Shown here in pieces: positions 1-9,042 of a stretch of 64,000 nucleotides of DNA. Under the pieces are notes generated by a model. The model searched no databases. It was not told where the DNA came from and worked only from the letters and a program-made list of their open reading frames with translations. This DNA is from Sulfurospirillum_A sp029027265 (GTDB lineage: Bacteria; Campylobacterota; Campylobacteria; Campylobacterales; Sulfurospirillaceae). A program made the position numbers and the translations under genes. The stretch covers positions 1,612,001 to 1,676,000 of the forward strand of contig CP093061.1 in NCBI GenBank assembly GCA_029027265.1, written 5' to 3'. Position 1 is the first letter of the stretch; every line of letters begins with the position of its first letter.

Positions 1-313
1 CGCCATAAAGACCACGACCAATACAATCTGAGGTTATGATGAGTGCTTTAGTCTCAATCTGTTTGTCTTTGTTGTGATGTTCTTCAATGTTACATGAGAA
101 ATTTTTAGAAATAGTTATGAAAATTCCTGCTCTTTTTTGTTCTTTTTTAACAAAATAACCTTTATTTTGAGCATAGGTTAGTATATTGTCCTCAGACATA
201 TCACAGTTTACAATGATTGTTACAGCAGAGTTTTCAGGTAACTCTTCAAGAGTACTTTTAGTAAGTACAACAGGTTTAGGAACAGGCATATCACGACAGT
301 CAATAGTTCTCAT
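1..313 (-). CDS. yedF: YedF-like sulfurtransferase-family protein (partial, 3' end outside window)
   Basis: Reading leftwards from the ATG at 313-311, the product begins MRTIDCRDMPVPKPVVLTK, which matches the TusA/SirA-like N-terminal domain of YedF. The frame stays open to the window edge and includes TSDCIGRG near the cut, which matches the start of the DsrE-like second domain. YedF proteins are linked to selenium or sulfur relay, but their reaction is not settled. An AAAGGA ribosome binding site precedes the start. Odd point: the usual CPxP active-site cysteine is valine here (VPKP), and only the upstream cysteine of DCR remains. The gene is divergent from the operon starting at 498. The family call is fairly sure; activity is doubtful. 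Confidence 0.75.
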   Translation of the reverse strand, partial: MRTIDCRDMPVPKPVVLTKSTLEELPENSAVTIIVNCDMSEDNILTYAQNKGYFVKKEQKRAGIFITISKNFSCNIEEHHNKDKQIETKALIITSDCIGRGLYG

Positions 314-450
314 AAACTTTCCTTTATCCTATAGTTAATAGAACTATTTTAAGCTAAATTTTATTAAAAATCAATATTTTGCTCTTTACATGTAACAATT
401 TAAGCAAAATATAGAAAAAACTACTCAATATAAGCTTTTTTTTTAAACAA

Positions 451-461
451 TGTGCTATAAT
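451..461 (+). promoter_or_regulatory. Extended -10 promoter for the 498-7283 operon
   Basis: TGTGCTATAAT lies 37 bases before the first start codon, behind a T-rich stretch. The same shape recurs upstream of other genes in the window (21579, 24630). No clear -35 is seen, as is common for the main sigma factor in this phylum. Confidence 0.55.
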
Positions 462-497
462 CTTTATCTTTAAAAACAAAAATAAGGTTACATAAAT

Positions 498-782
498 ATG
501 CTATATGAAGACGAAGATGATTTTTTTGTAGGAAGTCCAAGAAGTAAGTTTTTTGATATTATGTTTAATGCAAACAAAAACTTAGTTGAAGATGCTTTAG
601 AAAAACATATTGAAAGACATGTTGCTGTGGAGATGATTTTAGCGAAGTTAGCAGAAGAAAATGGATTTAATTTAGAAGCAGAAATAAGTACTATTAGAGT
701 AGAAAAACAAGATGAAATACATCATGCAAAGATTGATTTTTTCATATTTACTGTTGGAGATATTTTAACTCAGAATGAGTAA
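498..782 (+). CDS. DUF2018 family protein
   Basis: This 94-residue, acidic, predicted all-helical protein contains FFVGSPRSKFFDIMFNANK near its N-terminus. That resembles the DUF2018 family, whose Helicobacter pylori member HP0242 forms a small knotted homodimer. The biochemical role is unknown. It is the first gene of a long operon and overlaps the next gene by eight bases. A promoter-like TGTGCTATAAT sits 37 bases upstream and a weak AAGG precedes the ATG. The family assignment rests on recalled similarity, not on a search. Confidence 0.65.
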   Translation: MLYEDEDDFFVGSPRSKFFDIMFNANKNLVEDALEKHIERHVAVEMILAKLAEENGFNLEAEISTIRVEKQDEIHHAKIDFFIFTVGDILTQNE

Positions 783-1194
783 AGTTTTTATTTCACTATT
801 TTTATTTGTAAGTATTCTAATTGGTGCAGAGAAATCTAACTGGACACATGCACACAAATATACTTTAAAAAAAGATGAGATAGCAAGCATAAAAATAAGT
901 ACTACAGAGTCTAAAGGCCTAGACAAAAGTAGTCTATTTTTTAGATGGACGACTATTGTTGGTGATAGAGTGACGGTTTTGTTGAATCATAAGGGTTATC
1001 CTCATCAGTACATTTTGTACAAGAAAAGGTCGTTGGATAGGGTTAAACTTTATCTTTTACCTGATGGAAGCAACAAAATGTTAGACAGAAGTTACCTTTT
1101 ACTTGTATTGGCTGATATAAATCAAGGTAATAAAGAAGTAAATTTTGATATATTTATAAAAGACAATAGAAATAGAATTTTAGTAGAATTTTGA
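775..1194 (+). CDS. Predicted secreted protein of unknown function
   Basis: The 139-residue product starts with a clear signal peptide (about 18 residues, hydrophobic core ISLFLFVSILIG, ending near GAE). The mature part is basic, rich in beta-strand-like patterns, and has no cysteine. I do not recognise a family. The start overlaps the end of the DUF2018 gene, so the two are probably translated together. The product is probably periplasmic. The next gene, a prenyl transferase, follows after 18 bases. Confidence 0.6.
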   Translation: MSKVFISLFLFVSILIGAEKSNWTHAHKYTLKKDEIASIKISTTESKGLDKSSLFFRWTTIVGDRVTVLLNHKGYPHQYILYKKRSLDRVKLYLLPDGSNKMLDRSYLLLVLADINQGNKEVNFDIFIKDNRNRILVEF

Positions 1195-1212
1195 CAAAGA
1201 GGCGGGATTAAG

Positions 1213-2109
1213 TTGTTAGAACAAGTTGAGGTATTGATGAAAGAACATATTGAGTCTATAGGAGATTCAAGAAGTTTGGAACTATATGAGAAAGTTCCTA
1301 AAGGCAAAAGACTTAGAGCAAAATTGATTTTGAAGATAGCAGGTGAGACAAAAGAGTCTATAAAGTTAGCTAGTATAGTTGAGCTTATACATGCAGCTAG
1401 CCTTCTTCATGATGATGTTATTGATGAAGCAGAGACAAGACGTGGTGTAACTTCTATAAACCATGCTTTTGGAAATATGACTGCTATTATGCTTGGAGAT
1501 ATACTCTACTCAAAAGGTTTTACAAAACTTACATACTTGCCAAATGAAGTTGCACACAGTATAGCTGATGCAGTTACTAAGCTCTCTGTTGGGGAGCTTT
1601 TAGATGTTGAACTTTCAAATTCTTTTAATACTAACCAAGATGTCTATTTTGATATGATTTATAAAAAAACAGCTTCCCTCATAGAAGCTTCAGCTTTTAG
1701 TGCAGCCTCACTAGCGGGTAAAGATACAAGTAAATATGCACTTTACGGTAAAAACCTAGGACTTGCTTTTCAAGTGATTGATGATGTTCTTGACATTACA
1801 AGCTCTAGTGAAGTTTTGGGAAAACCAGCTTTAAATGACTTTAGAGAGGGTAAAACTACTCTTCCGTATCTTTACATGTATGAAAAACTAAATAAAGATG
1901 ATAAAACAAAATTACTCTCTTATTTTGGAAAAAATTTAAATAAAGACCAGAGTAACTGGATAAAAGCAAAGTTTGATGAGACAGGAGCAGTTGCAAAATC
2001 TATAAAATATGCACAAAAACTAGGATACGAAGCCTTGGAATCAATAAAAGATGAAAATCTACCAGATTTAGAGAAAATAATAAAAGAGATGATAGTGAGG
2101 GATTTTTAA
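1213..2109 (+). CDS. ispB: Polyprenyl diphosphate synthase
   Basis: This trans-isoprenyl diphosphate synthase should extend allylic diphosphates with isopentenyl diphosphate to make the side chain of menaquinone. Both aspartate-rich motifs are intact: DDVID at residues 67-71 followed by ETRRG, and DDVLD at about 190-194 inside FQVIDDVLDI. These bind the Mg-diphosphate substrates. Length (298 residues) fits the family. The start is TTG behind a GAGGCGGG stretch. The stop overlaps the hemA start (TAATG), so translation is coupled. Chain length cannot be read from the sequence; quinone biosynthesis is the likely use. Confidence 0.88.
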   Translation: MLEQVEVLMKEHIESIGDSRSLELYEKVPKGKRLRAKLILKIAGETKESIKLASIVELIHAASLLHDDVIDEAETRRGVTSINHAFGNMTAIMLGDILYSKGFTKLTYLPNEVAHSIADAVTKLSVGELLDVELSNSFNTNQDVYFDMIYKKTASLIEASAFSAASLAGKDTSKYALYGKNLGLAFQVIDDVLDITSSSEVLGKPALNDFREGKTTLPYLYMYEKLNKDDKTKLLSYFGKNLNKDQSNWIKAKFDETGAVAKSIKYAQKLGYEALESIKDENLPDLEKIIKEMIVRDF

Positions 2110-3425
2110 TGCACTATCTGATTATCAGTTTTACTCATAAAAATACAGATATAAAAGTAAGAGAAAAATTATCTTTTTCAAATGATGAAACAAAAAGAGA
2201 TTTTTTAGAAAAACTTCAAGATTTTAAGTTTGTAAATGAGTCTATACTTCTATCTACATGTAATAGAGTCGAAATGATAGCAAGTGTTAATAGTTGTGAA
2301 AAAACAATTGATTATATGTTAAGTGAGCTTTCAAAAGTATCTGGCATTGAGCGAAGTGAGTTAGAGAGTCGAGCAGATATATATGAAGATAATGGAGCTA
2401 TTCATCATCTTTTTTCAGTAGTGGCATCATTGGATAGTCTAGTCATTGGTGAAACTCAAATAGTTGGTCAACTCAAAGATGCTTTTAAATTCTCAACAGA
2501 TGAAGGTTTTTGTTCACAAAAGCTTAGTCGTGCTATGCATCATGCTTTTAAATGTGCTGCATCTGTAAGATCTAGCACAGAAATATCTAAAAATCCTATT
2601 TCTGTATCGAGTGTAGCTGTGAGTAAAGCCAAAGATATACTGGGCTCCATAGAGGATCGAGTTGCCCTATTGGTTGGTGCCGGGGAAATGAGTACATTGG
2701 CTGGAAAACATCTCATTACAGCAGGTGCAAAAGTTATTGTAGTTAATAGAAGTTTAGAAAAAGCACAAGAGTTGACCGGGGAGTTAGGTGAGAGAGCAAT
2801 AGCTAAACCTTTCTCGGACCTCAGAGAGCTTTTAAATACGCATACTTTACTCTTTTCAGCAACAGGTGCCCCTCACTCAGTCATAACAGAAGATATGGTT
2901 GAAACTAGAGAGTTTGAGCGTTATTGGTTTGACATAGCAGTCCCTCGTGATATAGAGTGTGATATGGAAGATGTAAATGTATATGCAGTTGATGATCTTG
3001 AAGAAATAGTAGCAAAAAATCTTTCACTTCGTGAAGAACAAGCAAAGTTAGCATTTTCTATAGTTGGACGCTCAACTATGGAGTTTTTTAAGTGGTTACA
3101 GACTCTTAGTATTGATCCAATCATAAAAGAGCTTAGAGACAAAGCAAAAGAGTGTTCTTTAAAAGAGATAAAACGTTCAGTTAAAAAGGGATATATCCCA
3201 GCTGAGTATGAAAAAACAATTGAAAAAATACTGCACTGTGCTTTTAATGCTTTTTTGCATACTCCAACAAAAAAACTAAAAGAGTTAGCAGAAAAACCAG
3301 AAGCAGATACAATAGTTCAATCTATCCAAGAAATTTTTGAGATGGATGAAGATAGTATAAAAAAATTAAATATGTATAAATGTGAATATCACATGAGTAT
3401 GGAAAAAAATGGAGATAATAAATGA
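2109..3425 (+). CDS. hemA: Glutamyl-tRNA reductase
   Basis: HemA reduces glutamyl-tRNA(Glu) with NADPH to glutamate-1-semialdehyde, the first step of C5 tetrapyrrole synthesis. The catalytic cysteine is in LLSTCNRVEM (Cys51). The signature GETQIVGQLKDA and a Rossmann motif LLVGAGEM follow, and the C-terminal half is the helical dimerisation domain. The length, 438 residues, is normal. It overlaps ispB by one base and proS by four (ATGA). The same operon holds hemC, the third enzyme used after 5-aminolevulinate, so the unit couples haem supply with prolyl-tRNA synthesis. Confidence 0.95.
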   Translation: MHYLIISFTHKNTDIKVREKLSFSNDETKRDFLEKLQDFKFVNESILLSTCNRVEMIASVNSCEKTIDYMLSELSKVSGIERSELESRADIYEDNGAIHHLFSVVASLDSLVIGETQIVGQLKDAFKFSTDEGFCSQKLSRAMHHAFKCAASVRSSTEISKNPISVSSVAVSKAKDILGSIEDRVALLVGAGEMSTLAGKHLITAGAKVIVVNRSLEKAQELTGELGERAIAKPFSDLRELLNTHTLLFSATGAPHSVITEDMVETREFERYWFDIAVPRDIECDMEDVNVYAVDDLEEIVAKNLSLREEQAKLAFSIVGRSTMEFFKWLQTLSIDPIIKELRDKAKECSLKEIKRSVKKGYIPAEYEKTIEKILHCAFNAFLHTPTKKLKELAEKPEADTIVQSIQEIFEMDEDSIKKLNMYKCEYHMSMEKNGDNK

Positions 3426-5128
3426 GATTTAGTAAGTTCTATGCCCCAACAACAAAAGAAGCACCAAAAGATGCAACACTCCCAAGCCATAAGTTCCTTA
3501 TAAGAGCTGGTTTTGTTAATCAATATGGGAGTGGACTATATAACTTTCTCCCTATGGGTAAAATGGTCTTTGATAATATAAAAAATATTGTTAAAGAAGA
3601 GATGGATAGAGCTGGAGCAAATGAAATTCAAATGGGTGTTGTAACTCCAGCTGAACTTTGGAAACAAAGTGGCAGATACAATGCTTTTGGAAAAGAACTT
3701 TTGAGACTACGTGATAGAAAAAATAACTCGTTTGTTTTAGGACCAACTCATGAAGAAGTAGCTGTTGATATTGTTAGAGGCAAGGTAACAAGTTATAAAC
3801 AACTTCCACTACATCTTTATCAGATAACTACAAAGTTTAGAGATGAAGGTCGTCCTCGTTATGGTTTACTTAGATGTCGTGAATTTACAATGAAAGATGG
3901 TTATAGTTTTCACGATAGTGAAGAGTGCATGAAAAAAGAGTTTGACAATATGGATGCAACATATAGAAGAATTTTTACACGCCTTGGACTTGATTTTAGA
4001 GCAGTTAATGCAGATAGCGGGGCTATTGGAGGAAGTGGAAGTAAAGAGTTTATGGTTTTAGCAGATAACGGTGAAGATGATATTGTCGTATGTAAGAGTT
4101 GTGAATATGCTGCAAACATAGAGGCTGCTTCAAGAGCGAAAAAAACAACAGAAGTTGAAGCACCACAGGCTGATATGGCAAAGTTTCATACTCCAAATTG
4201 TGGTACTATTTCTGATGTGACTGAATTTTTTAAAGTTGATGAGTTCTATACAGTAAAAGCAGTAATTAAAAAAGCAATATATGAAGACTCTGAAGAAGTA
4301 GTTCTGTTTTTTGTAAGAGGAAATGAGAACTTACAAGAGACAAAAGCACAAAATGCTTGCGCGGCTTTAGAACTAGTTGATGCAAATGAAGGTGAAATCA
4401 AAAATGCTGGTTTAGTAGCAGGGTCTTGTGGACCTTTTGGGCTTCCTGAAAATATAAACTTTTTTATTGATAATGAATTAAAAGAAGAGAAAAACTTAAT
4501 TTGTGGAGCAAATGAGCATGAGTACCACAACATAGGTATGAGTATGTTAAACTTTAATGATGGTAGATACAAAGACCTTGTTGAAGTATGTGCTGACGAT
4601 AAGTGTTCAAGTTGTGGTGGAGAACTTAGTGTAACAAAAGGCATTGAAGTCGGACACATATTTCAATTAGGACAAAAATATGCAGCAGCAATGGATGCAA
4701 CTTTCTTAGACCAAAATGGAAAAGCAAAAGCATTCTATATGGGATGTTATGGAATTGGAGTAAGTAGACTAGTTGCAGTTATGATTGAAGCTAGCCACGA
4801 TGAAAAAGGGTGTATTTGGAATAGACAAACTACACCATTTGACTTAGACATTATTATTTCAAATATTAAAAATAAAGATGAATTGAAGTTTGGTGAGAGT
4901 ATTTACCAATCATTGAAAAAAGAGGGATACAATGTACTTCTTGATGACAGAAAAGACAGATTTGGACCAAAAATCAAAGATTTTGAGCTTATAGGTTTTC
5001 CTTATGCTCTGATTGTAGGAAAGAGTCTAAAAGATGGTCAAGTAGAACTAGTGGATAGAAAAACATTAGAGAAAAGATCTCTACATGTAGATGAAGTAGA
5101 GTCGAAGATAAAGGAACTATTAGCTTGA
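3422..5128 (+). CDS. proS: Prolyl-tRNA synthetase (bacterial type)
   Basis: This class II synthetase activates proline and charges tRNA(Pro). Visible elements are the motif 2 region TTKFRDEGRPRYGLLRCREF, an inserted editing domain in the middle (about residues 220-400), motif 3 with GIGVSRLVAV near residue 450, and a C-terminal anticodon-binding domain. The length of 568 residues matches the long bacterial type with the INS editing domain. Its start overlaps the hemA stop (ATGA). The order hemA-proS-hemC is familiar in this phylum. Confidence 0.96.
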   Translation: MRFSKFYAPTTKEAPKDATLPSHKFLIRAGFVNQYGSGLYNFLPMGKMVFDNIKNIVKEEMDRAGANEIQMGVVTPAELWKQSGRYNAFGKELLRLRDRKNNSFVLGPTHEEVAVDIVRGKVTSYKQLPLHLYQITTKFRDEGRPRYGLLRCREFTMKDGYSFHDSEECMKKEFDNMDATYRRIFTRLGLDFRAVNADSGAIGGSGSKEFMVLADNGEDDIVVCKSCEYAANIEAASRAKKTTEVEAPQADMAKFHTPNCGTISDVTEFFKVDEFYTVKAVIKKAIYEDSEEVVLFFVRGNENLQETKAQNACAALELVDANEGEIKNAGLVAGSCGPFGLPENINFFIDNELKEEKNLICGANEHEYHNIGMSMLNFNDGRYKDLVEVCADDKCSSCGGELSVTKGIEVGHIFQLGQKYAAAMDATFLDQNGKAKAFYMGCYGIGVSRLVAVMIEASHDEKGCIWNRQTTPFDLDIIISNIKNKDELKFGESIYQSLKKEGYNVLLDDRKDRFGPKIKDFELIGFPYALIVGKSLKDGQVELVDRKTLEKRSLHVDEVESKIKELLA

Positions 5129-5550
5129 ATTACTTTTTAGTATATTTGCTTATTGAAGTACTTGTAAGTGTTAATATCTCTTCACAGATAGGGGCATTTG
5201 CTACATTTTTAGAGATTGTATTTTCTGCCATAGTTGGTTTTATGCTTTTGGGTAATTTTAGAAATACCTTGGCAGAAAGCATGAAAGCTATGCAAAATAG
5301 AACAATCTCAATTCAAGAATTTCAAAAACTAAATGCATTTACACTTTTAGGAGCACTTTTACTTATAGTCCCCGGTTTTTTTAGTGATATAGTTGGTCTG
5401 TTCTTACAGTTTAGTTTTTTTGCAACACTGTTTGCTAGAAAAATTTTACATGTAAAGGACAACATAGATATAGATGATATACAACACACAAAAAAGGAAG
5501 ATGATGAAATCATTGACGTTGAAGTTATTGATGATCGCACTAAGCGTTAA
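5125..5550 (+). CDS. fxsA: FxsA family membrane protein
   Basis: The 141-residue protein has an N-terminal membrane helix, a second near residues 28-45, and a third around LLIVPGFFSDIVGLFLQF, which carries the PGFxSD signature of FxsA. In E. coli, FxsA alleviates exclusion of phage T7 by the F plasmid; its general role is unknown. The C-terminus is acidic and cytosolic. The start is TTG overlapping the proS stop. The 3' end overlaps the following disulfide-protein gene by 47 bases, an unusually long overlap. Confidence 0.8.
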   Translation: MNYFLVYLLIEVLVSVNISSQIGAFATFLEIVFSAIVGFMLLGNFRNTLAESMKAMQNRTISIQEFQKLNAFTLLGALLLIVPGFFSDIVGLFLQFSFFATLFARKILHVKDNIDIDDIQHTKKEDDEIIDVEVIDDRTKR

Positions 5551-6337
5551 CACACTTTTTGCAGGAACTACAGAGGATAAAGTTTTAAAGTTTTTATCGA
5601 AATCAGTTAGTGTTACAAAAAGTTATAAGATAACAGATATAAGTATAAAAAGTAGCCAAGATATAAAGAGTATTCCTGGTTGGAAAGTATTTTTCATAAA
5701 GATAGATTTAGATTTAGTAGGTAAAAATAAATCAATTACAATAAGTGATAAAGTTTTTACAAATGGTCAAGTCTTAACTAAAGATTTACTCGATATAAAC
5801 ACTGCAAAAAGTATAAAAAACAATTTTGTACAGGATTTTGATAAGAAGTTTTACAGTAAGTCAAATATCATAGCAGGTAATACAGATGCTCCTAATAAAA
5901 TAGCAGTATTTAGTGACCCTCTTTGTCCATTTTGCATGAGTTATATGCCTGATGTAATTAACTTTGTGAATAAATATCCTAAACAGTTTGTTTTATATTA
6001 TTATCACTTTCCCCTTAATATGCACCCAAATTCAAAGACTCTTGTAAAAGCTGGGCTTGTTGCAAAGAAAAAGGGCATTAAAAACGTTGATTTAAAAATG
6101 TACGATGAAGCTTTTGACTTTGAAAAAAAGGACGAAAAATTAGTTTTAGCAAGTATGAATAAGCTTTTAGGAACCAATATAAAACTAAAAGATTTGGACC
6201 AAAAAGATATACTTAAACATATGGAAGATGATATGAAGATAGTAAATTATTTAGGACTAAATGGAACACCAAGAGTATTTGTTAATGGCAAAATTGATCC
6301 CCAAAGAAATTCATATCTTGATTTACTAAAGAAGTGA
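5504..6337 (+). CDS. DsbC/DsbG-like periplasmic thiol-disulfide protein
   Basis: After a signal peptide (MKSLTLKLLMIALSVNTLFA) and an N-terminal region of about 100 residues, a thioredoxin-fold domain shows FSDPLCPFCMSYM, a CPFC redox centre, and later a cis-proline-type loop GTPRVFVNG. This fits a periplasmic disulfide isomerase or thiol oxidoreductase that repairs cysteine-containing exported proteins. I chose the ATG at 5504 because AAGGA lies five bases upstream and the signal peptide begins there; an ATG at 5501 is next to it. The gene overlaps fxsA and is followed by hemC after one base. Confidence 0.8.
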   Translation: MKSLTLKLLMIALSVNTLFAGTTEDKVLKFLSKSVSVTKSYKITDISIKSSQDIKSIPGWKVFFIKIDLDLVGKNKSITISDKVFTNGQVLTKDLLDINTAKSIKNNFVQDFDKKFYSKSNIIAGNTDAPNKIAVFSDPLCPFCMSYMPDVINFVNKYPKQFVLYYYHFPLNMHPNSKTLVKAGLVAKKKGIKNVDLKMYDEAFDFEKKDEKLVLASMNKLLGTNIKLKDLDQKDILKHMEDDMKIVNYLGLNGTPRVFVNGKIDPQRNSYLDLLKK

Positions 6338-6338
6338 A

Positions 6339-7283
6339 ATGAAACAACTTATAATCGCAACAAGACAGAGTAAATTAGCGATGTGGCAAGCAGAATATAT
6401 ACAAACACGTTTGCAAGAGGCATATCCAGACTTGGAAGTAATTATAAATTCAATGACTTCAAGAGGTGACCAAATACTTGATACTCCACTAGCAAAAATA
6501 GGTGGAAAAGGACTCTTCACAAAAGAGTTAGAGACTTCAATGCTTGCAGGTGAATCACATATTGCGGTTCATAGCCTTAAAGACGTTCCTATGGAGTTTC
6601 CTGATGGTCTTAGACTTGCTATCATAACAAAACGTCACGATCCTAGGGATGCTCTTTTAAGTGAAAAATATGCATCTATCGAAGATCTTCCTCAAAAAGC
6701 AGTTGTAGGAACAACAAGCCTAAGAAGAAGAATGCAAATACTAAAAATTAGACCAGATTTAACAATAAAAAACCTTCGTGGCAATGTAAACACACGCATA
6801 AGAAAGCTAAAAGAAGGACAGTATGATGCTATTATCTTAGCAAGTTCTGGCATAAAGAGACTTGGACTACAAGAAGAAATAAAATACTTTACACCAATAA
6901 GTGAAGAACTTATGATACCAGCTATGGGTCAAGCTGCACTTGGTATAGAAATAGTAGATAACCCTAAAGTAGCACAGATTGTTGAAGTGTTAAAAGATGA
7001 AGATGCAACAGTAGAAACTACAATAGAGCGTGAGTTTGTTCGTGTTTTAGAAGGTGGTTGTCAAGTTCCAATTGGAATCAATGCAAAACTTGATGGTGAT
7101 AAGGTAAATATACAAGCTTTAGTAGGTCTTCCTGATGGAGAAGAAATTATTTATGAGAGACTTACATGTAACAAAAGTGAGTACAAAACAAAAGGTGAAG
7201 AGTTAGCAAAACTGTTTATAAAACGTGGGGCCAAAGAGTTATTAAAAAGAGCTGAGCATATTGCGATGACTGAGGTTTTTTAA
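6339..7283 (+). CDS. hemC: Porphobilinogen deaminase (hydroxymethylbilane synthase)
   Basis: HemC condenses four porphobilinogens to hydroxymethylbilane. Visible hallmarks are the N-terminal IATRQSKLAMWQAE, the substrate-binding HSLKDVP and GTTSLRRRMQ segments, and the dipyrromethane cofactor cysteine in LEGGCQVPIG (about residue 241). The length of 314 residues is typical. It is the last gene of the operon and is followed by a stem-loop at 7300-7341. Together with hemA it gives this unit a tetrapyrrole theme. Confidence 0.96.
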   Translation: MKQLIIATRQSKLAMWQAEYIQTRLQEAYPDLEVIINSMTSRGDQILDTPLAKIGGKGLFTKELETSMLAGESHIAVHSLKDVPMEFPDGLRLAIITKRHDPRDALLSEKYASIEDLPQKAVVGTTSLRRRMQILKIRPDLTIKNLRGNVNTRIRKLKEGQYDAIILASSGIKRLGLQEEIKYFTPISEELMIPAMGQAALGIEIVDNPKVAQIVEVLKDEDATVETTIEREFVRVLEGGCQVPIGINAKLDGDKVNIQALVGLPDGEEIIYERLTCNKSEYKTKGEELAKLFIKRGAKELLKRAEHIAMTEVF

Positions 7284-7299
7284 GAGCTTTAATTTGTTG

Positions 7300-7341
7300 G
7301 TGGACATTATCTTTTTAAAAGATTGTAGAGATAATGTTCAC
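7300..7341. terminator. Stem-loop between convergent genes
   Basis: GTGGACATTATCT at 7300-7312 pairs with AGATAATGTTCAC at 7329-7341 (12 of 13 pairs plus one G-T) around a 16-base loop. It lies between hemC and a convergent gene and probably ends transcription on one or both strands. No long T run follows, so it is a weak intrinsic terminator at best. Confidence 0.45.
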
Positions 7342-7853
7342 TTATATATATTTTTACTATAACGAAATTTATTTTTACTAGGCATAATAAGAATAAAGCC
7401 TAAAGTAGTTATTATTATCAAATTGATTAAAGTATTAAAATCAAATGTCATTAAAAAGACTACAATACCTAAAATTGCAATAGCGTCAAAAATAGCAAGT
7501 TCTATAAACATATTAGTTAAATATTTTTCTCTAAAATACTTAAATTCTTCATCTATATTATCAAATTCTTTATTATTTGTATCTATAACTATTTTTTTGT
7601 AACTTTTTTTAAAGTGATAATATCCAATTAAAAATAAAATTGCTGAAACAATATATATGGAAGCATAAAGATTAATTCCCATAAAAACATTAGTTTGTAA
7701 TATATCTAATGTATATATTGCTTTGTATTCTAATTCAGTTAAAAGCATGTAAGCAATTAACAGATAGATGAATAAAGAACCAAGTAGTGTTGTCCATATT
7801 ATCATCATTATATTTAAACTTTTTTTTGATTCATTTGAAAGTTCATTTAACAT
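7338..7853 (-). CDS. Predicted integral membrane protein, unknown function
   Basis: The 171-residue product has four predicted membrane helices, in two pairs (about residues 15-35 and 55-75, then 120-135 and 140-158). A charged loop with HFKKSYKKIVID separates the pairs. I do not recognise the family. I chose the ATG at 7853 because AAGGA lies six to seven bases upstream; the frame could open earlier, but that part runs into the insertion-sequence terminus at 7886. The native promoter was probably displaced by that insertion, so expression is uncertain. Confidence 0.6.
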   Translation of the reverse strand: MLNELSNESKKSLNIMMIIWTTLLGSLFIYLLIAYMLLTELEYKAIYTLDILQTNVFMGINLYASIYIVSAILFLIGYYHFKKSYKKIVIDTNNKEFDNIDEEFKYFREKYLTNMFIELAIFDAIAILGIVVFLMTFDFNTLINLIIITTLGFILIMPSKNKFRYSKNIYK

Positions 7854-8025
7854 TTTTTTCCTTGAAATGCAGTGTAAAATTAATTGAACCCTCTGCACAA
7901 CTCAACTGATTCTATTTCATTTCGATATTTTAGCATTTAAAAAATTCACTTTTGATTTTTAAGTCGATTTTTGTCTTATTTCTCTATATTTTAGAGTAAT
8001 CAAGTCCTTTTTAGCTCTTTTTATA

Positions 8026-9042
8026 TCAGTTTCTAGCCTTTACCAAATCTGGTATTCGTCTCAAGTTATAACAGGCTGCTAACATAAAAAAATGTTGTTG
8101 GTTTTTAAAAAGTCCAAGGTACCTAGTTTCTTTGAATTTCATATGTTGTTTTATAAATGCGAATGGTAGCTCTACAAGACATCTAATTTTTGAGAATCTT
8201 GTATTATTTCTTGATTGTTTAGCTCTTAATTTAGATTGACCTCTTACGCGTCTTTCAACTATACCAGAGAAAATACCTTTTTCTCTTAAGTCTACTTTTC
8301 TTTGTTTTTGCACCCCAAGGGCATTTCCTCACTTTCGTTCACGGCACATATAACCACTATCTGCAAATATTGCTTTATCTTCATCTTATGTCAGATTATC
8401 AAACTGAGTGCTATCATGAGTTGATGCTGTTATTGCTATTACTTTTTTTATTATTTCATTTCTATCAGTAGCTATATGCATTTTTAGTCCATGATGTTTA
8501 CGTCCTCTTTTTGAAGTGTATGTTCCATCTTTATCATAGGCTTTATTTGAAATCACTTTACCATTCTCATCTTTCTTTTTCTTTGGTTCGCTTGAGTGAA
8601 TAAGTGTAGCATCGATTAGAGTTCCCTCATTAAGTATCAATCTTTTACATTCCATCATCTTTTTTACTTCATCAAATATATTACCAAGTAATTCTTCTTT
8701 AATAAGTTTATTTCTAAATTTACAAATAGTAGTTTCATCTAGAATAGTATCCTCCTCTCTAATATCAAGAAACTTTCTAAAGCTTATACGGTCATGTATA
8801 AGCTCTTCTGTCATTGAATCTGATAGTCCATACCAATTTTGTAAAAAAAGTGATCTTATTAGTATCTTTGATGGGATAGATGGTCTTCCTGTTTTTCCTT
8901 TGGTAGGTTTATATACATTTTTTTCTATAAGTATTTTTTCAATGGCTTCAAATGGTATTATTTCTTTCATCTCATTTAGAAACTTCATACTCTTTTTCCC
9001 GCCTTGGTATTTCATGGCATGATCAAAAAAATTTAGTTGCAT
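8026..9042 (-). pseudogene. IS5-family transposase, interrupted
   Basis: The N-terminal part (9042-8386) contains the IS5-type NWYGLSDSMTEELIHDR and the first catalytic aspartate in LIDATLIHSS. The C-terminal part (8313-8026) holds the LVELPFAFIK segment with the catalytic glutamate and LAACYNLRRIP at its end. Between them the same frame reads LT-stop-DEDKAIFADSGYMC, which includes the second catalytic aspartate, then RERK-stop. The first stop is a point mutation; the second is inside the 38-base insertion at 8309-8346. Removing 39 bases there rejoins GYM to KQRKVDL in frame. Confidence 0.85.
8309..8346 (+). repeat. 38-nt interspersed repeat, copy 1 (inside IS5 transposase)
   Basis: The segment starts TGCACCCCAAGGG and ends CACGGCA. 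It matches the reverse complement of 18345-18381 at about 31 of 38 positions, including the runs TGCACCCCAAG and ATTTCCTC. The ends are imperfectly inverted (TGC-A-CCC against GGCA). It splits the second catalytic motif of the IS5 transposase. Nothing else in the window resembles it. Confidence 0.7.

Noticed and set aside
4246..4659. Open frame of 137 codons on the minus strand inside proS
   Set aside because: It is opposite a certain essential gene, has shadow-type composition and no ribosome binding site.
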